Shown: piece after piece, positions 46,157 to 54,836 of the stretch | Numbering within the stretch: the stretch's first letter is position 1 | Layout: each line of letters opens with the position of its first letter | From: SYIM01 sp039800325 | Lineage (GTDB): Bacteria > Pseudomonadota > Gammaproteobacteria > Burkholderiales > Burkholderiaceae_E | Reading direction: 5' to 3' | Length of the DNA: 64,000 bases | Assembly (NCBI GenBank): GCA_039800325.1 | Contig: JBDLQY010000260.1 | Location: 15,496 to 79,495 of the forward strand | Made by a program: the position numbers and the translations under genes | The notes under the pieces: generated by a model | Told to the model about the DNA's origin: nothing | The model's database searches: none | What the model saw: only the letters and a program-made list of their open reading frames with translations

Positions 46157-47299
46157 TTAGTCGATGTCGAGACAGTCACGGCTGATATCGCTGGCTCGTT
46201 GCACGCCAAGGTGCGCCATCGTGATGCGCATCTCTTCCAGCAAAATATCGAGACAGCGGGCCGCCCCAGGCGCACCAGCGGCCGCAACTCCGTAAAGCGT
46301 GGGTCGTCCCAGCAAGACCGCGCGGGCTCCCAGGGCCAGCGCCTTGACGATGTCGCCCCCGCGACGGAAACCCCCATCAACCATAAGAGGCACACGTGCG
46401 CTGGCCTGCGTGCCCCACTGCTGCAAGGCACGAATACTGGAACTGACACCGTCGATCTGGCGTCCGCCATGATTGGAGATGATGACCGCATCAGCACCGT
46501 GATCAGCCGCGCGCAGCGCATCGTCCAGACACAACACCCCTTTCACCAGCAGCGCGCCCTTCCAGCGCTGCCGCAGCCAGGCGATAACCTCCCAGGTAAG
46601 TGACGCGTCGAGCTGTGAGTTCATCAGAGCGGCATGCGATTGCGCATCTGCCGCGCCACGCGCGGCATCAAAATTGCGCAGACGCGGCATGCCCTGTCGC
46701 CACATCTGCAGGCACCATTCAGGATGAAGCGCGAAATCAAGTATCGATCGGGTTGACCAGCGCAGCGGTATGGTGAACCCATTGTGACGATCACGATCGC
46801 GCTTGCCGATGACCGGGACATCAACGGTGAGCACCAGCGCGTCATAGCCCGCCTGGGCCGCCCGCGCAATCATGCTCTCGGTCAGCGACCTGTCCTTGAA
46901 GACATAGAGTTGAAACCAGCGCCGACCGTCTGAGACCGCACTGACTTCTTCGATGGTGTTACCGGCTCCGGTGCTTAGGGTAAAGGGAATACCGGCACGC
47001 GCCGCAGTCTGTGCCAGCAGACATTCGCCATCCGGCCAGACCAGGGTCGCAAGGCCTGTGGGGCCGATAACCAGCGGGGCAGCAGCCGGCTTACCCAGAA
47101 TGTCTGTGCCGAGCTCGATTTTTGAGACATCGCGCAGAAAGCGCGGCCTCAGACGTATCGATTCAAAATCAAGCTGATTCGCTTTGAGGGTGAGCTCGTC
47201 GGTGGCCCCCCCGTCTATGAAGTCGAATACCGCACGCGGCAGGCGCGAGCGAGCAAGACGACGCAGGTCGTCCACCGACACAGCATGCTGAATAGACAT
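46157..47299 (-). CDS. FMN-dependent alpha-hydroxy-acid oxidase/dehydrogenase
   Basis: 380 residues from ATG 47299; a TTG six codons upstream is possible. Flavocytochrome b2/mandelate dehydrogenase fold. FMN region PLVIGPTGLATLVWPDGE; catalytic Tyr in WFQLYVFKDR; LTVDVPVIGKRDRDRHNGF; and the catalytic His-Gly pair in SNHGGRQIDGV with DGGFRRGGDIVKALALGA. It would oxidise an L-2-hydroxy acid such as lactate or mandelate. It diverges from the enolase-superfamily gene with a 75-bp shared upstream region, so joint control is plausible. Confidence 0.93.
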   Translation of the reverse strand: MSIQHAVSVDDLRRLARSRLPRAVFDFIDGGATDELTLKANQLDFESIRLRPRFLRDVSKIELGTDILGKPAAAPLVIGPTGLATLVWPDGECLLAQTAARAGIPFTLSTGAGNTIEEVSAVSDGRRWFQLYVFKDRSLTESMIARAAQAGYDALVLTVDVPVIGKRDRDRHNGFTIPLRWSTRSILDFALHPEWCLQMWRQGMPRLRNFDAARGAADAQSHAALMNSQLDASLTWEVIAWLRQRWKGALLVKGVLCLDDALRAADHGADAVIISNHGGRQIDGVSSSIRALQQWGTQASARVPLMVDGGFRRGGDIVKALALGARAVLLGRPTLYGVAAAGAPGAARCLDILLEEMRITMAHLGVQRASDISRDCLDID

Positions 47300-47374
47300 G
47301 GAACGCGACGACGCCAAAGATGCAGGGATGGTGCGGTACGATACCAGCGATTATCCGCCCTGGAGAACTCCGCG

Positions 47375-48580
47375 ATGAAGATCACCGCCCTCGAAACCGT
47401 CCGCCTTGATGCCTTCCCCAATATTTTGTGGACACGGGTTCACACCGACGAAGGCATTACCGGTCTGGGGGAAACTTTTTATGGCCCGGCCTCGGCCGAG
47501 TCGCACGTCCATCACATGATTGCCCCGCATATCATCGGCAAAGATCCGCGTAATATTGAGCGTCTGCAGGCGCACCTGACCGGCTATGTAGGCTTTTCAG
47601 GGGCTAGCGCAGAGACCCGGGGGCGCTCCTCGGTCGACATCGCGTTGTGGGACATCCTGGGCAAGAGCGTGAACCTGCCGCTGTGCGATCTGCTGGGTGG
47701 CCGCGTGCGCGATTCGGTGCGCGTCTATAACACCTGCGCCGGCTACAGCTATGTTCAGACCCGACCCACGCAAGGCACTGACAACTTCGGCCTCAATGCC
47801 AAAACAGGTCAGTATGAAGATCTCAAGGGTTTTCTTGAGCGGGCTGACGAAGTCGCGCTAAGCCTGCTCGACATGGGCATCGACGCCATGAAAATCTGGC
47901 CCTTCGACTATGCAGCCGAAGCCAGCCAGGGCCAGTACATCTCAACCGCTGATCTCAAGAAAGCACTTGAACCCTTTGAGAAAATCCGCAAGGCGGTGGG
48001 TGATCGCATCGACATCATGGCGGAGCTGCACTCACTCTGGAACCGTCCCATGGCGGTCAAAATCGCGCGCGCACTTGAGCCCTATAACCCCTTCTGGGTT
48101 GAAGATCCCGTCATCATGGACCACATGGATGCCATCGGCGAAGTGGCCCGCAGCACCCGCGCGCCCATCGCGGTCGGTGAAACACGCGGCATGGCCGCCG
48201 ACTACCGCTACCTGCTTGACCTGAAGGCGCTTAGCCTGGTCATCATGGATATGGCCTGGTGCGGCGGTGTCTCCGAGGCCCGCAAAATTGGCATCATGGC
48301 GCAGACCTACAAGGTACCCGTGGCATTTCATGACTGCACCGGACCGGTGGTGCTGACCACGTCAACCCACATGGCCCTGCACATGCCCAACTGCTTCGTG
48401 CAGGAAATTGTGCGGGCCTTCTACTATGGCTGGTACGGCGATGTGGTCACCAACCTGCCCCCGGTGACCAACGGACAGATCACCGTACCCCAGGGCCCAG
48501 GTCTGGGCATTGAGCTTAACCCGGATATTTTCAAACGTGCCGATTGCCACCGTCGCATCACAACCGAGAAGGATTTGTGA
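47375..48580 (+). CDS. Mandelate racemase/muconate lactonizing enzyme family protein, probable acid-sugar dehydratase
   Basis: 401 residues from ATG 47375, with GGAG 9 bases upstream. Enolase-superfamily fold: a capping domain with GITGLGETFYG, the catalytic lysine in AMKIWPFDYA, metal ligands in IMAELHS, FWVEDPV and AVGETRG, and a base His in FHDCTGPV. The KIWPF phrase is typical of gluconate-, galactonate- or mandelate-type members. Its stop codon overlaps the next start (TGATG). A sugar-acid dehydratase making a 2-keto-3-deoxy acid is the most likely role. Confidence 0.89.
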   Translation: MKITALETVRLDAFPNILWTRVHTDEGITGLGETFYGPASAESHVHHMIAPHIIGKDPRNIERLQAHLTGYVGFSGASAETRGRSSVDIALWDILGKSVNLPLCDLLGGRVRDSVRVYNTCAGYSYVQTRPTQGTDNFGLNAKTGQYEDLKGFLERADEVALSLLDMGIDAMKIWPFDYAAEASQGQYISTADLKKALEPFEKIRKAVGDRIDIMAELHSLWNRPMAVKIARALEPYNPFWVEDPVIMDHMDAIGEVARSTRAPIAVGETRGMAADYRYLLDLKALSLVIMDMAWCGGVSEARKIGIMAQTYKVPVAFHDCTGPVVLTTSTHMALHMPNCFVQEIVRAFYYGWYGDVVTNLPPVTNGQITVPQGPGLGIELNPDIFKRADCHRRITTEKDL

Positions 48581-49575
48581 TGAGTTCATCCGCACTGCGT
48601 ATCGTGCTGCTAGGCGATATCGTCACGCCCAATCTGCCGCGGCTGCAACGCAAGGCTGATTTCGACTTTGATGCTCGTTGTATTGCTCATTCGGCCTCAG
48701 ATACCGAGCGGATGCAGGCGATTGATTGGGCTGATGCCGTCGTCACGACCGCCTTCGACAAACCCGCCCCGCGGGCCACTTCGCTCAAGCTGGTGCAAGG
48801 TCAGGGTGCCGGCTATGAGCGTATTCTGTTTGACTGCGTTCCGGCGCAGGCCACCATATGCAACTCTTTCGGCCATGTGCGGGCGGCTGCAGAGTACGCA
48901 CTTATGACCATGCTGATGTGGACGCACCGCTGGAAAGACGTCGAGACCAGCTTCAGGGGCGGCTCCTGGCAGTATGGGTCAATGTCTTTACCCATTCGCA
49001 ACGAACTCAATAGTCAGACTGTGGGCATCGTCGGCCTCGGTCATATGGGTCGTGAAATCGCCCAGCGTGTGCATGCCATGGGCGTTCGTGTGCTGGGTTG
49101 CGCGCGTACGCAGCCCGAAGACTGCGCGGCCATCGAACGCTTCTGGCCCCTGCAGCACCTGGACGCATTCCTGGCCGAATGCGATTTCGTCATTCTGTCG
49201 ATTGCCCTGACGCCCCAAACCCAACATCTCATTGACCAGGTCCGTCTCGGGCACATGCGGCGCAATGCCGTGCTGATCAATCTGGCCCGTGGGCCAGTGG
49301 TGCATGAGCAGGCGCTTTACGACGCCCTCACGCGGGGCACCATAGCCGGAGCGGTGCTGGATGTATGGTGGCAGTATCCCGACGCCGCCAATCCCAATCG
49401 GCGGGGCTCGACCCTCCCCTTCCATGAACTGCCCAATGTGCTGATGACGCCGCACTCTTCACAGTGGACCGAGCAGATGATGGACAGGCGCTGGGACATG
49501 ATTGTGGCCAACCTGGAGCGTCTGAAGCGCGGTGAGCCTCTGCGCGACATCGTCAGGCCGCCACGTCAGATTTAG
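48580..49575 (+). CDS. D-2-hydroxyacid dehydrogenase family protein with altered catalytic Glu position
   Basis: 331 residues. Rossmann motif VGIVGLGHMGREIAQRV, catalytic Arg in NLARGPVVHEQAL and His in LMTPHSSQWT. The segment that normally carries the catalytic Glu (DVFxxEP) reads DVWWQYP here. It may be a distinct subfamily rather than a mutant. It is translationally coupled to the enolase-superfamily gene, so it probably reduces the keto acid that enzyme makes. Confidence 0.88.
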   Translation: MSSSALRIVLLGDIVTPNLPRLQRKADFDFDARCIAHSASDTERMQAIDWADAVVTTAFDKPAPRATSLKLVQGQGAGYERILFDCVPAQATICNSFGHVRAAAEYALMTMLMWTHRWKDVETSFRGGSWQYGSMSLPIRNELNSQTVGIVGLGHMGREIAQRVHAMGVRVLGCARTQPEDCAAIERFWPLQHLDAFLAECDFVILSIALTPQTQHLIDQVRLGHMRRNAVLINLARGPVVHEQALYDALTRGTIAGAVLDVWWQYPDAANPNRRGSTLPFHELPNVLMTPHSSQWTEQMMDRRWDMIVANLERLKRGEPLRDIVRPPRQI

Positions 49576-49581
49576 GGGCAC

Positions 49582-49598
49582 CCTGCCGACCTGGCAGG
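49582..49598. terminator. Small hairpin between convergent genes, without a T-tract
   Basis: CCTGCC-GACCT-GGCAGG sits in the 35-bp space between the convergent hydroxyacid dehydrogenase and RidA genes. The stem has 6 pairs and no T-run on either side, so it would be a weak terminator or only an mRNA 3' protector. Confidence 0.35.
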
Positions 49599-49610
49599 CT
49601 CCGAACACCA

Positions 49611-50057
49611 TCAGACCGCGGTCGGCTCGCGCCAGGCTGTGACCTCGCACTCGACCAGAATATCGGGGTCGAAGAAATTAGCGACCCCGATGAAAGACAG
49701 GGCCGGGCGACAGCCCGTGACAATCTCTGCATGAGCGCGCGCTGCTTCCTCCCACTGTCGCGTGTCCAACATGTAGACCCGCGTGGCCACCACATCAGAC
49801 CAGCTCATGCCCGCCTGCTGCAGGGCGCCGGCGATCACCTTGAGCGACTGCTGGGTCTGCCCGTAGACGTCGCCGTGATGCAGGATGCGCCCCTGCTCAT
49901 CTGCCGGTGAGGTCAGTGAGGTTTGAAATAACGGGCCCATACGCACGGCCCGCGAGTACGAGAAACGGGCCTCCCACGGACGGCCACTACTGATCTCAAG
50001 CCGCGGTGCGGCGTTGGCCTGCGCATGACCCGAAGCTGACTTGCCAGACGATTGCAT
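49611..50057 (-). CDS. RidA / YjgF-family protein
   Basis: 148 residues, start ATG 50057. The core reads MGPLFQTSLTSPADEQG, then WSDVVATRVYML, and a C-terminal RPALSFIGVANFFDPDILVECEVTAW. The arginine and glutamate that bind the imine-derived carboxylate are probably in RPALS and VECEV. RidA proteins hydrolyse reactive enamines and imines. It is longer than E. coli RidA by about 20 N-terminal residues. It diverges from the amino-acid importer, fitting a role in amine or amino acid catabolism. Confidence 0.9.
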   Translation of the reverse strand: MQSSGKSASGHAQANAAPRLEISSGRPWEARFSYSRAVRMGPLFQTSLTSPADEQGRILHHGDVYGQTQQSLKVIAGALQQAGMSWSDVVATRVYMLDTRQWEEAARAHAEIVTGCRPALSFIGVANFFDPDILVECEVTAWREPTAV

Positions 50058-50159
50058 GAAACAAGTTCCCTATGAATTGACCACATTCAGTCTAACCAGG
50101 TTGACGGGTCCTGTATACGCCACTAGCATCGCGCGACCATTGGAGTAGACATCGACTCG

Positions 50160-50888
50160 ATGATTGAAATTAAAGGACTGAGTAAGTGGTACGGCAGCTT
50201 TCAGGTTCTGAAAGACATTGACCTGACCGTGCGGGCCGGAGAAAAAGTGGTGGTATGCGGGCCATCTGGCTCGGGCAAGTCCACGCTAATCCGCTGCATT
50301 AATCAGCTCGAGCGTCACCAGGCTGGCCGCATCGTGGTTGATGGTGTCGAGCTCGACGCCGATCCCGTCGCGCTCGCACGGGTACGCTCTGAAGTGGGCA
50401 TGGTTTTTCAAAGCTTCAATCTTTTTCCGCATCTGACGGTTTTGCAGAATCTTATGCTCGCGCCCATGCGCGTGCGCGGCATGACGCGCGAACAGGCCCA
50501 GGCTCTGGCCATGCAACTGCTTGAACGCGTTCGCATCGGCGAACAGGCGGGCAAGTATCCGGGACAGTTATCAGGAGGGCAGCAGCAGCGTGTGGCCATC
50601 GCACGGTCGCTGTGTATGAAACCCAAGGTCATGCTGTTTGATGAACCGACGTCGGCACTTGACCCTGAGATGATCAACGAGGTACTCGAGGTTATCGAAG
50701 ACCTCGCCCGGGAGGGCATGACCATGGTGTGTGTCACCCATGAGATGGGCTTTGCAAGACGGGCGGCCGACACCATGGTCTTCATGGATGCAGGCCGTAT
50801 CGTCGAGACCGCACCGCCCGATGTGTTTTTCAACGCCCCCAGGTCTGAGCGCTGCCGCCAGTTCCTCGGGCAGATTCTGAGCCACTAA
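50160..50888 (+). CDS. Polar amino-acid ABC transporter ATP-binding protein
   Basis: 242 residues of GlnQ/HisP type. Walker A GPSGSGKST, Q-loop FQSFNLFPHLTV, signature LSGGQQQRVAIARSL, Walker B VMLFDEPTSALDPEM and the switch His in VTHEMGFARRAADT. It overlaps the following permease gene by one base (TAATG). The binding protein that would complete the system is coded 4 kb downstream at 54837. Confidence 0.96.
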   Translation: MIEIKGLSKWYGSFQVLKDIDLTVRAGEKVVVCGPSGSGKSTLIRCINQLERHQAGRIVVDGVELDADPVALARVRSEVGMVFQSFNLFPHLTVLQNLMLAPMRVRGMTREQAQALAMQLLERVRIGEQAGKYPGQLSGGQQQRVAIARSLCMKPKVMLFDEPTSALDPEMINEVLEVIEDLAREGMTMVCVTHEMGFARRAADTMVFMDAGRIVETAPPDVFFNAPRSERCRQFLGQILSH

Positions 50889-51640
50889 TGCCACGCATCC
50901 GTACGCTCGTCGCACTCCTGCTGGGCCTTGCCACCGCAGGCTGCGGTGGCGGTTACAACTGGGCCTGGCATGTGGTGTCGCCCTTTTCAGATAAAGGCAT
51001 CTCCAACATTCAGTTTCTTTTGTCGGGGCTTGGCTGGACGGTTGCCCTGGCCCTGTGCGCCATCACCTGTTCAGTGCTCATCGGTCTGGTGGTGGCCCTG
51101 CTGGGTCTGTCCAAAAACCGCGGCGCACGCATGATTAACCGCACCTACGTTGAGTTGCTTCGTGCCATACCCATGCTGGTGATGGTGCTGTGGGTGTATT
51201 ACGGCATGCCCATCGTCACCGGCATAAAGCTCGAAGTATTTATGGCGGGGCTGATCGCTCTGGCTCTATGTGACAGCGCATTTGAAGCCGAGATTTTCAG
51301 GGCAGGCATACAGTCCATCGACCGTGGCCAGACCGAGGCGGCAGACTCGCTAGGTCTGTCGTATCGGGACCGTATGCGTTACATCATCCTGCCTCAGGCT
51401 ATCCGCCGTGTACTGCCGCCGCTGGGCAACCAGTTTGTGTATATGCTCAAGGCCTCGTCGCTCGTCTCAGTGATCGGTCTTGCTGAGCTCACCCGTAAAG
51501 CGAATGAACTGGTCGTCACCGAATACCGGCCACTTGAGATTTATACCTTTCTCATCCTTGAATATCTCGTTCTCATCCTGCTGGTTTCCAGCGGCGTGCG
51601 CTGGCTCGAGCGCCGCATGGGCGCCTCCGAACACCGATGA
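50888..51640 (+). CDS. Polar amino-acid ABC transporter permease with lipobox-like N-terminus
   Basis: 250 residues, HisMQ type. The core holds about five helices and the EAA-like loop QTEAADSLGLSYRDRMRYIILPQAIRRVLPPLGNQ. The first 20 residues look like a lipoprotein signal, LVALLLGLATAGCGGG, with a lipobox-like TAGC, followed by GYNWAWHVVSP. This is unusual for a permease, though I recall similar starts in related betaproteobacterial proteins. It is coupled to the ATPase gene; a Rieske oxygenase gene follows after 37 bp. Confidence 0.93.
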   Translation: MPRIRTLVALLLGLATAGCGGGYNWAWHVVSPFSDKGISNIQFLLSGLGWTVALALCAITCSVLIGLVVALLGLSKNRGARMINRTYVELLRAIPMLVMVLWVYYGMPIVTGIKLEVFMAGLIALALCDSAFEAEIFRAGIQSIDRGQTEAADSLGLSYRDRMRYIILPQAIRRVLPPLGNQFVYMLKASSLVSVIGLAELTRKANELVVTEYRPLEIYTFLILEYLVLILLVSSGVRWLERRMGASEHR

Positions 51641-51677
51641 TCACTTTCAATGCCCTGCCGGGATCCGCTCATTGCCC

Positions 51678-52808
51678 ATGAATGTTCGCACCGTGACCAC
51701 TGATACATCGGCAGCAGGGGAAGGTAGCCGCAACACCCGCCTGAATGCCGGAACAGCTGACCTCGCCATGGACGGTTTTCTACGCAACGCCTGGTATGTA
51801 GCCGCTTTTTCTCGCGAGATTGGCCGTGCGCTTCAGCCGATCAGGCTGCTCAACGAATCCGTCGTGCTCTACCGCACCAGTTCGGGCGAAGTCGCGGCCC
51901 TGGAAGATGCCTGTCCGCACCGCAAACTGCCCCTGTCGATGGGGCGACTGAAGGGTGACGCGGTTGAGTGCGGCTACCATGGACTAACCTTCAATATGCA
52001 GGGCGCCTGCATCGATGCCGCCACCCAGACCCGCATCCCGCCACTGGCGAGCGTGCGTAGCTATCCAGTTCGCGAGCGCTACGGTCTGGTCTGGATCTGG
52101 ATGGGTGAGCACGATAAGGCTGCCAGCACGCCGCTCATTGACATCGAACATCACGATGATCCCAACTGGTATCTGAGCTCGGGTGACAGCCTGATGTGCC
52201 GCTGCCACTACCTTTGGCTGGTCGATAATCTTCTTGACCCGTCTCACGTGGCCTGGGTGCACCGTGGCACATTCGCGGGCGCAGGTACCGTAGACACGCC
52301 ACTTCAGATTCACGATGACGAACACAGCGTCATCTGCAGCCGCTGGCTTCTGAACCAGCCGCCACCGCCGTATTATGAGCCCCTGCTTAAATTCAGTGGC
52401 AATGCCGACCGACTGCAGCACTATGAGGTGCGCTATCCCAGCATCGCGATCAATAAAAGTACATTTGCGCCCGCTGGCGAAGGTGGCGACGCGCTACGCG
52501 ACAGTGCGCAGGTCTACCGCATGGTGTCCTACAATTTTCTGACACCGATAGATGCCGACACTACCCGCTATTTCTGGCTGCAGCATCGCAACACCGATCC
52601 GCTCAATGAGGACATCACGCAGCGGATTGCTGCCGCAGCCAAATCAGCCTTCGAAGAAGACCGACTGGTTCTAGAGGCTGTGCACCAGGGCATGAAGAAC
52701 CGGCGCACGCCCACCACGGGTTTGATGCTTGACGCCGCTGCGAGTCGATTCCGCAGAACATTGGCGGCAAAAATTGCCGCCGAATCGCCCCAGGATACAA
52801 AAGCCTAG
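51678..52808 (+). CDS. Rieske non-haem iron oxygenase, VanA-like
   Basis: 376 residues from ATG 51678; ATG 51768 (MDGFLRNAWYVAAF) is a strong alternative, as family members usually begin near that point. The Rieske cluster ligands are CPH in EDACPHRKLPLS and CGYH in AVECGYHGLTF. The catalytic iron triad is in LVDNLLDPSHVAWVH. It resembles vanillate demethylase and related O-/N-dealkylating oxygenases. No reductase gene is adjacent. Its 3' end overlaps the convergent AhpD-like gene by four bases. With the importer and the GST, it probably starts breakdown of an imported substrate. Confidence 0.91.
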   Translation: MNVRTVTTDTSAAGEGSRNTRLNAGTADLAMDGFLRNAWYVAAFSREIGRALQPIRLLNESVVLYRTSSGEVAALEDACPHRKLPLSMGRLKGDAVECGYHGLTFNMQGACIDAATQTRIPPLASVRSYPVRERYGLVWIWMGEHDKAASTPLIDIEHHDDPNWYLSSGDSLMCRCHYLWLVDNLLDPSHVAWVHRGTFAGAGTVDTPLQIHDDEHSVICSRWLLNQPPPPYYEPLLKFSGNADRLQHYEVRYPSIAINKSTFAPAGEGGDALRDSAQVYRMVSYNFLTPIDADTTRYFWLQHRNTDPLNEDITQRIAAAAKSAFEEDRLVLEAVHQGMKNRRTPTTGLMLDAAASRFRRTLAAKIAAESPQDTKA

Positions 52809-53392
52809 GTGGCGTCGGGCTCTTTGTAATAGCCCACCACATCACCCTGGGTGGTCACACCCAGGCCATTGAGCAGGCGGTTTGAATAATTGAAATACGC
52901 GCAAACCTGATTGACTTCGAGAATTTCGCCGTCATCGCAACCTGCTTCATGCAGCGTCTCGATGTCGGCCTTCACCATCTTGGCTACGTCAACCGTCAGT
53001 TTACGTGCGTAGCGCAGCAGAGCTAACTCTTTACCCGCAAAAGCCTGCTCAGGCTGTGCTGCCTTTAAGGCCTCATGAATTTTTTGCGAGCGCGCAGCAT
53101 CGTTGATAAGTCGACGCGCGTTCGCCCAGTGGTGCGTGAGGCTGTAGTCGCACTGATTACTCATACTGACGTACGAAGCGACCACTTCGAGGAACCAGAA
53201 GGGCAAGGTGTTGTCCGGGTTGTGCAGCACGCTTCGGTACAGCACCAGATGGCCCTGCATGGTGTGCGGGCGCAGGCTGTGCGCGCGCATGACGTTATCT
53301 ACCGTGCCGGCTGGCGTCTTGGCCAGGTCATACATTTCAACGAGTTTTCCACTCGCCTGCTCGGGTGGAATCATGCGAATCCAGGCACTCAT
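52805..53392 (-). CDS. Carboxymuconolactone decarboxylase/AhpD-like protein with CxxS in place of CxxC
   Basis: 195 residues. AhpD-fold pattern: IPPEQASGKLVEMYDLAK, LPFWFLEVVASYVSMSNQCDYSLTHHW and LLRYARKLTV. Where peroxidase-type members have N-x-C-x-Y-C-x-x-H-H, this one has NQCDYSLTHH, so the second cysteine is serine and no active disulfide can form. It could be a thiol peroxidase of another type, a decarboxylase or a hydratase. Last gene of the GST-HD-AhpD operon, 2 bp after the HD gene. Confidence 0.87.
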   Translation of the reverse strand: MSAWIRMIPPEQASGKLVEMYDLAKTPAGTVDNVMRAHSLRPHTMQGHLVLYRSVLHNPDNTLPFWFLEVVASYVSMSNQCDYSLTHHWANARRLINDAARSQKIHEALKAAQPEQAFAGKELALLRYARKLTVDVAKMVKADIETLHEAGCDDGEILEVNQVCAYFNYSNRLLNGLGVTTQGDVVGYYKEPDAT

Positions 53393-53394
53393 TC

Positions 53395-54048
53395 TTAGCT
53401 CTCCAGAATTGACCGGCGGTCAACCGGCTTTCTCGAAAAAATCGCGCGAACCAGGGGAACGAAGGTCGCCAGGGGTTCGCACGGGTAATTAGGATCGGTG
53501 GCCGCCTGATCGTATCGGGCGACAAACTCGGCGGTCCAGTCAAAGTGAGGATGACCGCGCCAGCGCTCGCGTTCATGCTGATGAACGCCCGGCAGATGAG
53601 GTGAATGCAGGTTTTGAAATACCGCGTGATGCCTGAGCATCCTGAAATTACGATCCGAAATGTAGGCTCCCAGGAGACTCGCAGCAAAGTCCCCGTGCAT
53701 CAGAGGGCAGGCGATAAAACCCACGTCGTGCAGCAGAGCCACCACAACGTCTTCGTCGTCAAGCCCGTCCCGAAGCGCCATGGTGGCCGACTGCAGACAG
53801 TGCCGAAAGTTATTGACGCCGTAACCAAAGCCAGGGTCATGTTCACTGGCTGCAAGCAGTCTGAGCGCCTGATCAGCCTGGTGCCGCGCAAGGTACTGCG
53901 CGCGCTGCGACTCCAGCAATACCCAATCTTCCCGGCTGAAGCTTTCCAGCGAGACTTTGTTGACGTAACGCCAGTCGGTATCGGCAAGCGGGGCACGCTC
54001 ATCGTCGTGTTGCGCGTCACGGGGCGATGAGTTCCGGCGGCCGCTCAT
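53395..54048 (-). CDS. HD-domain protein, possible dinuclear metal enzyme
   Basis: 217 residues from ATG 54048, which overlaps the GST stop (ATGA). Longer open frames to 54174 lie within the GST gene. The metal motif is FRHCLQSATMALRDG, VVALLHDVGF, CPLMHGDFAASLLGAY and FRMLRHHAVFQ, a spacing like the PhnZ-type HD oxygenases, but HDVGF replaces HDIGH. DWTAEFVARYDQAATDPNY near the end may supply the last aspartate. It could be a phosphohydrolase or an oxygenase. The context is Rieske, GST and AhpD-like, consistent with degradation of a substituted amine or aromatic compound. Confidence 0.85.
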   Translation of the reverse strand: MSGRRNSSPRDAQHDDERAPLADTDWRYVNKVSLESFSREDWVLLESQRAQYLARHQADQALRLLAASEHDPGFGYGVNNFRHCLQSATMALRDGLDDEDVVVALLHDVGFIACPLMHGDFAASLLGAYISDRNFRMLRHHAVFQNLHSPHLPGVHQHERERWRGHPHFDWTAEFVARYDQAATDPNYPCEPLATFVPLVRAIFSRKPVDRRSILES

Positions 54049-54683
54049 AAACCCGCCAACCATGAAGCCGTCGCAGCCCGCCAGGGCGCAAGCGCGTGCT
54101 CGACGGCTGGATGAGACGATGACTGAGACAGCCACGCTTGTAGGGCCGCTGGAACTGTCAAATCGTGCCCGCAAACGACCAGCACCTGGCGAGCCAGAGG
54201 CAGTGTCACCAGAAACCCACAGTCCGCAAGCGTGATGGTGGACCCGGCCAACCAGGGCGAGGGGGGCGCCAATTGGCTTAGTTGAAACAGTTTTGCCTCA
54301 ATCAAAGCCCGCTGCTGGCCGAGGAAAGCCTGATCACGCTCGGCCGCCCGGACCTGGGCAAACAGCCGCCGAACCAGCGGTTCAAGGTGCAAATCATGAA
54401 ACCGAGACAGGAAACGCACCTTGGCGCGCGCGCGGGAGTCACTGGGCAACATGGCGGGTTCAGGGAAGCGCTCTTCGAGATACTCGTTGATGGCTTCGCT
54501 CTCAGAAAGCACCCAGTCGCCGTCCTGGATGGCGGGTAGCGTACCCATGGGCACCACGGCCCGATACTCGGGCGAGCGGTAGCCATGAACAGGCTCGCGC
54601 TCCTCGTAGGGCACCCGCTTAACGCACAAAACAATCCTGACCTTAGCGCTGTAACTAGACAGCGCAGTCGCATGAAAAATCAT
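54045..54683 (-). CDS. Glutathione S-transferase
   Basis: 212 residues. The thioredoxin-like N-domain has SYSAKVRIVLCVKRVPYEE, the cis-Pro region MGTLPAIQDGDWVLSESEAINEYLEERFP, and an all-helical C-domain with TITLADCGFLVTLP. It resembles maleylacetoacetate isomerase or stringent-starvation-type GSTs. First gene of a three-gene operon. The residue that activates glutathione is probably the Ser or Tyr in LSSYSAK. Confidence 0.91.
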   Translation of the reverse strand: MIFHATALSSYSAKVRIVLCVKRVPYEEREPVHGYRSPEYRAVVPMGTLPAIQDGDWVLSESEAINEYLEERFPEPAMLPSDSRARAKVRFLSRFHDLHLEPLVRRLFAQVRAAERDQAFLGQQRALIEAKLFQLSQLAPPSPWLAGSTITLADCGFLVTLPLARQVLVVCGHDLTVPAALQAWLSQSSSHPAVEHALAPWRAATASWLAGL

Positions 54684-54836
54684 GCTCTTTGCTGTGGCCC
54701 AGGTTGGCCACCTCCTCCGGGCGGCGAGTCTAGCGTGGGGTGTGCGGTTTGACTAGTGGGCATGTCAGGAGACCTGGCAGCGCAACTGTGCCTATACTTC
54801 AGCTTCATTTCGCCAACCCCAAGCACGGAGACCCCC

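Noticed and set aside
49582..49598. Strong intrinsic terminator between the hydroxyacid dehydrogenase and RidA genes
   Set aside because: The stem has only 6 pairs and no T-tract on either strand, so it is listed only as a weak hairpin.
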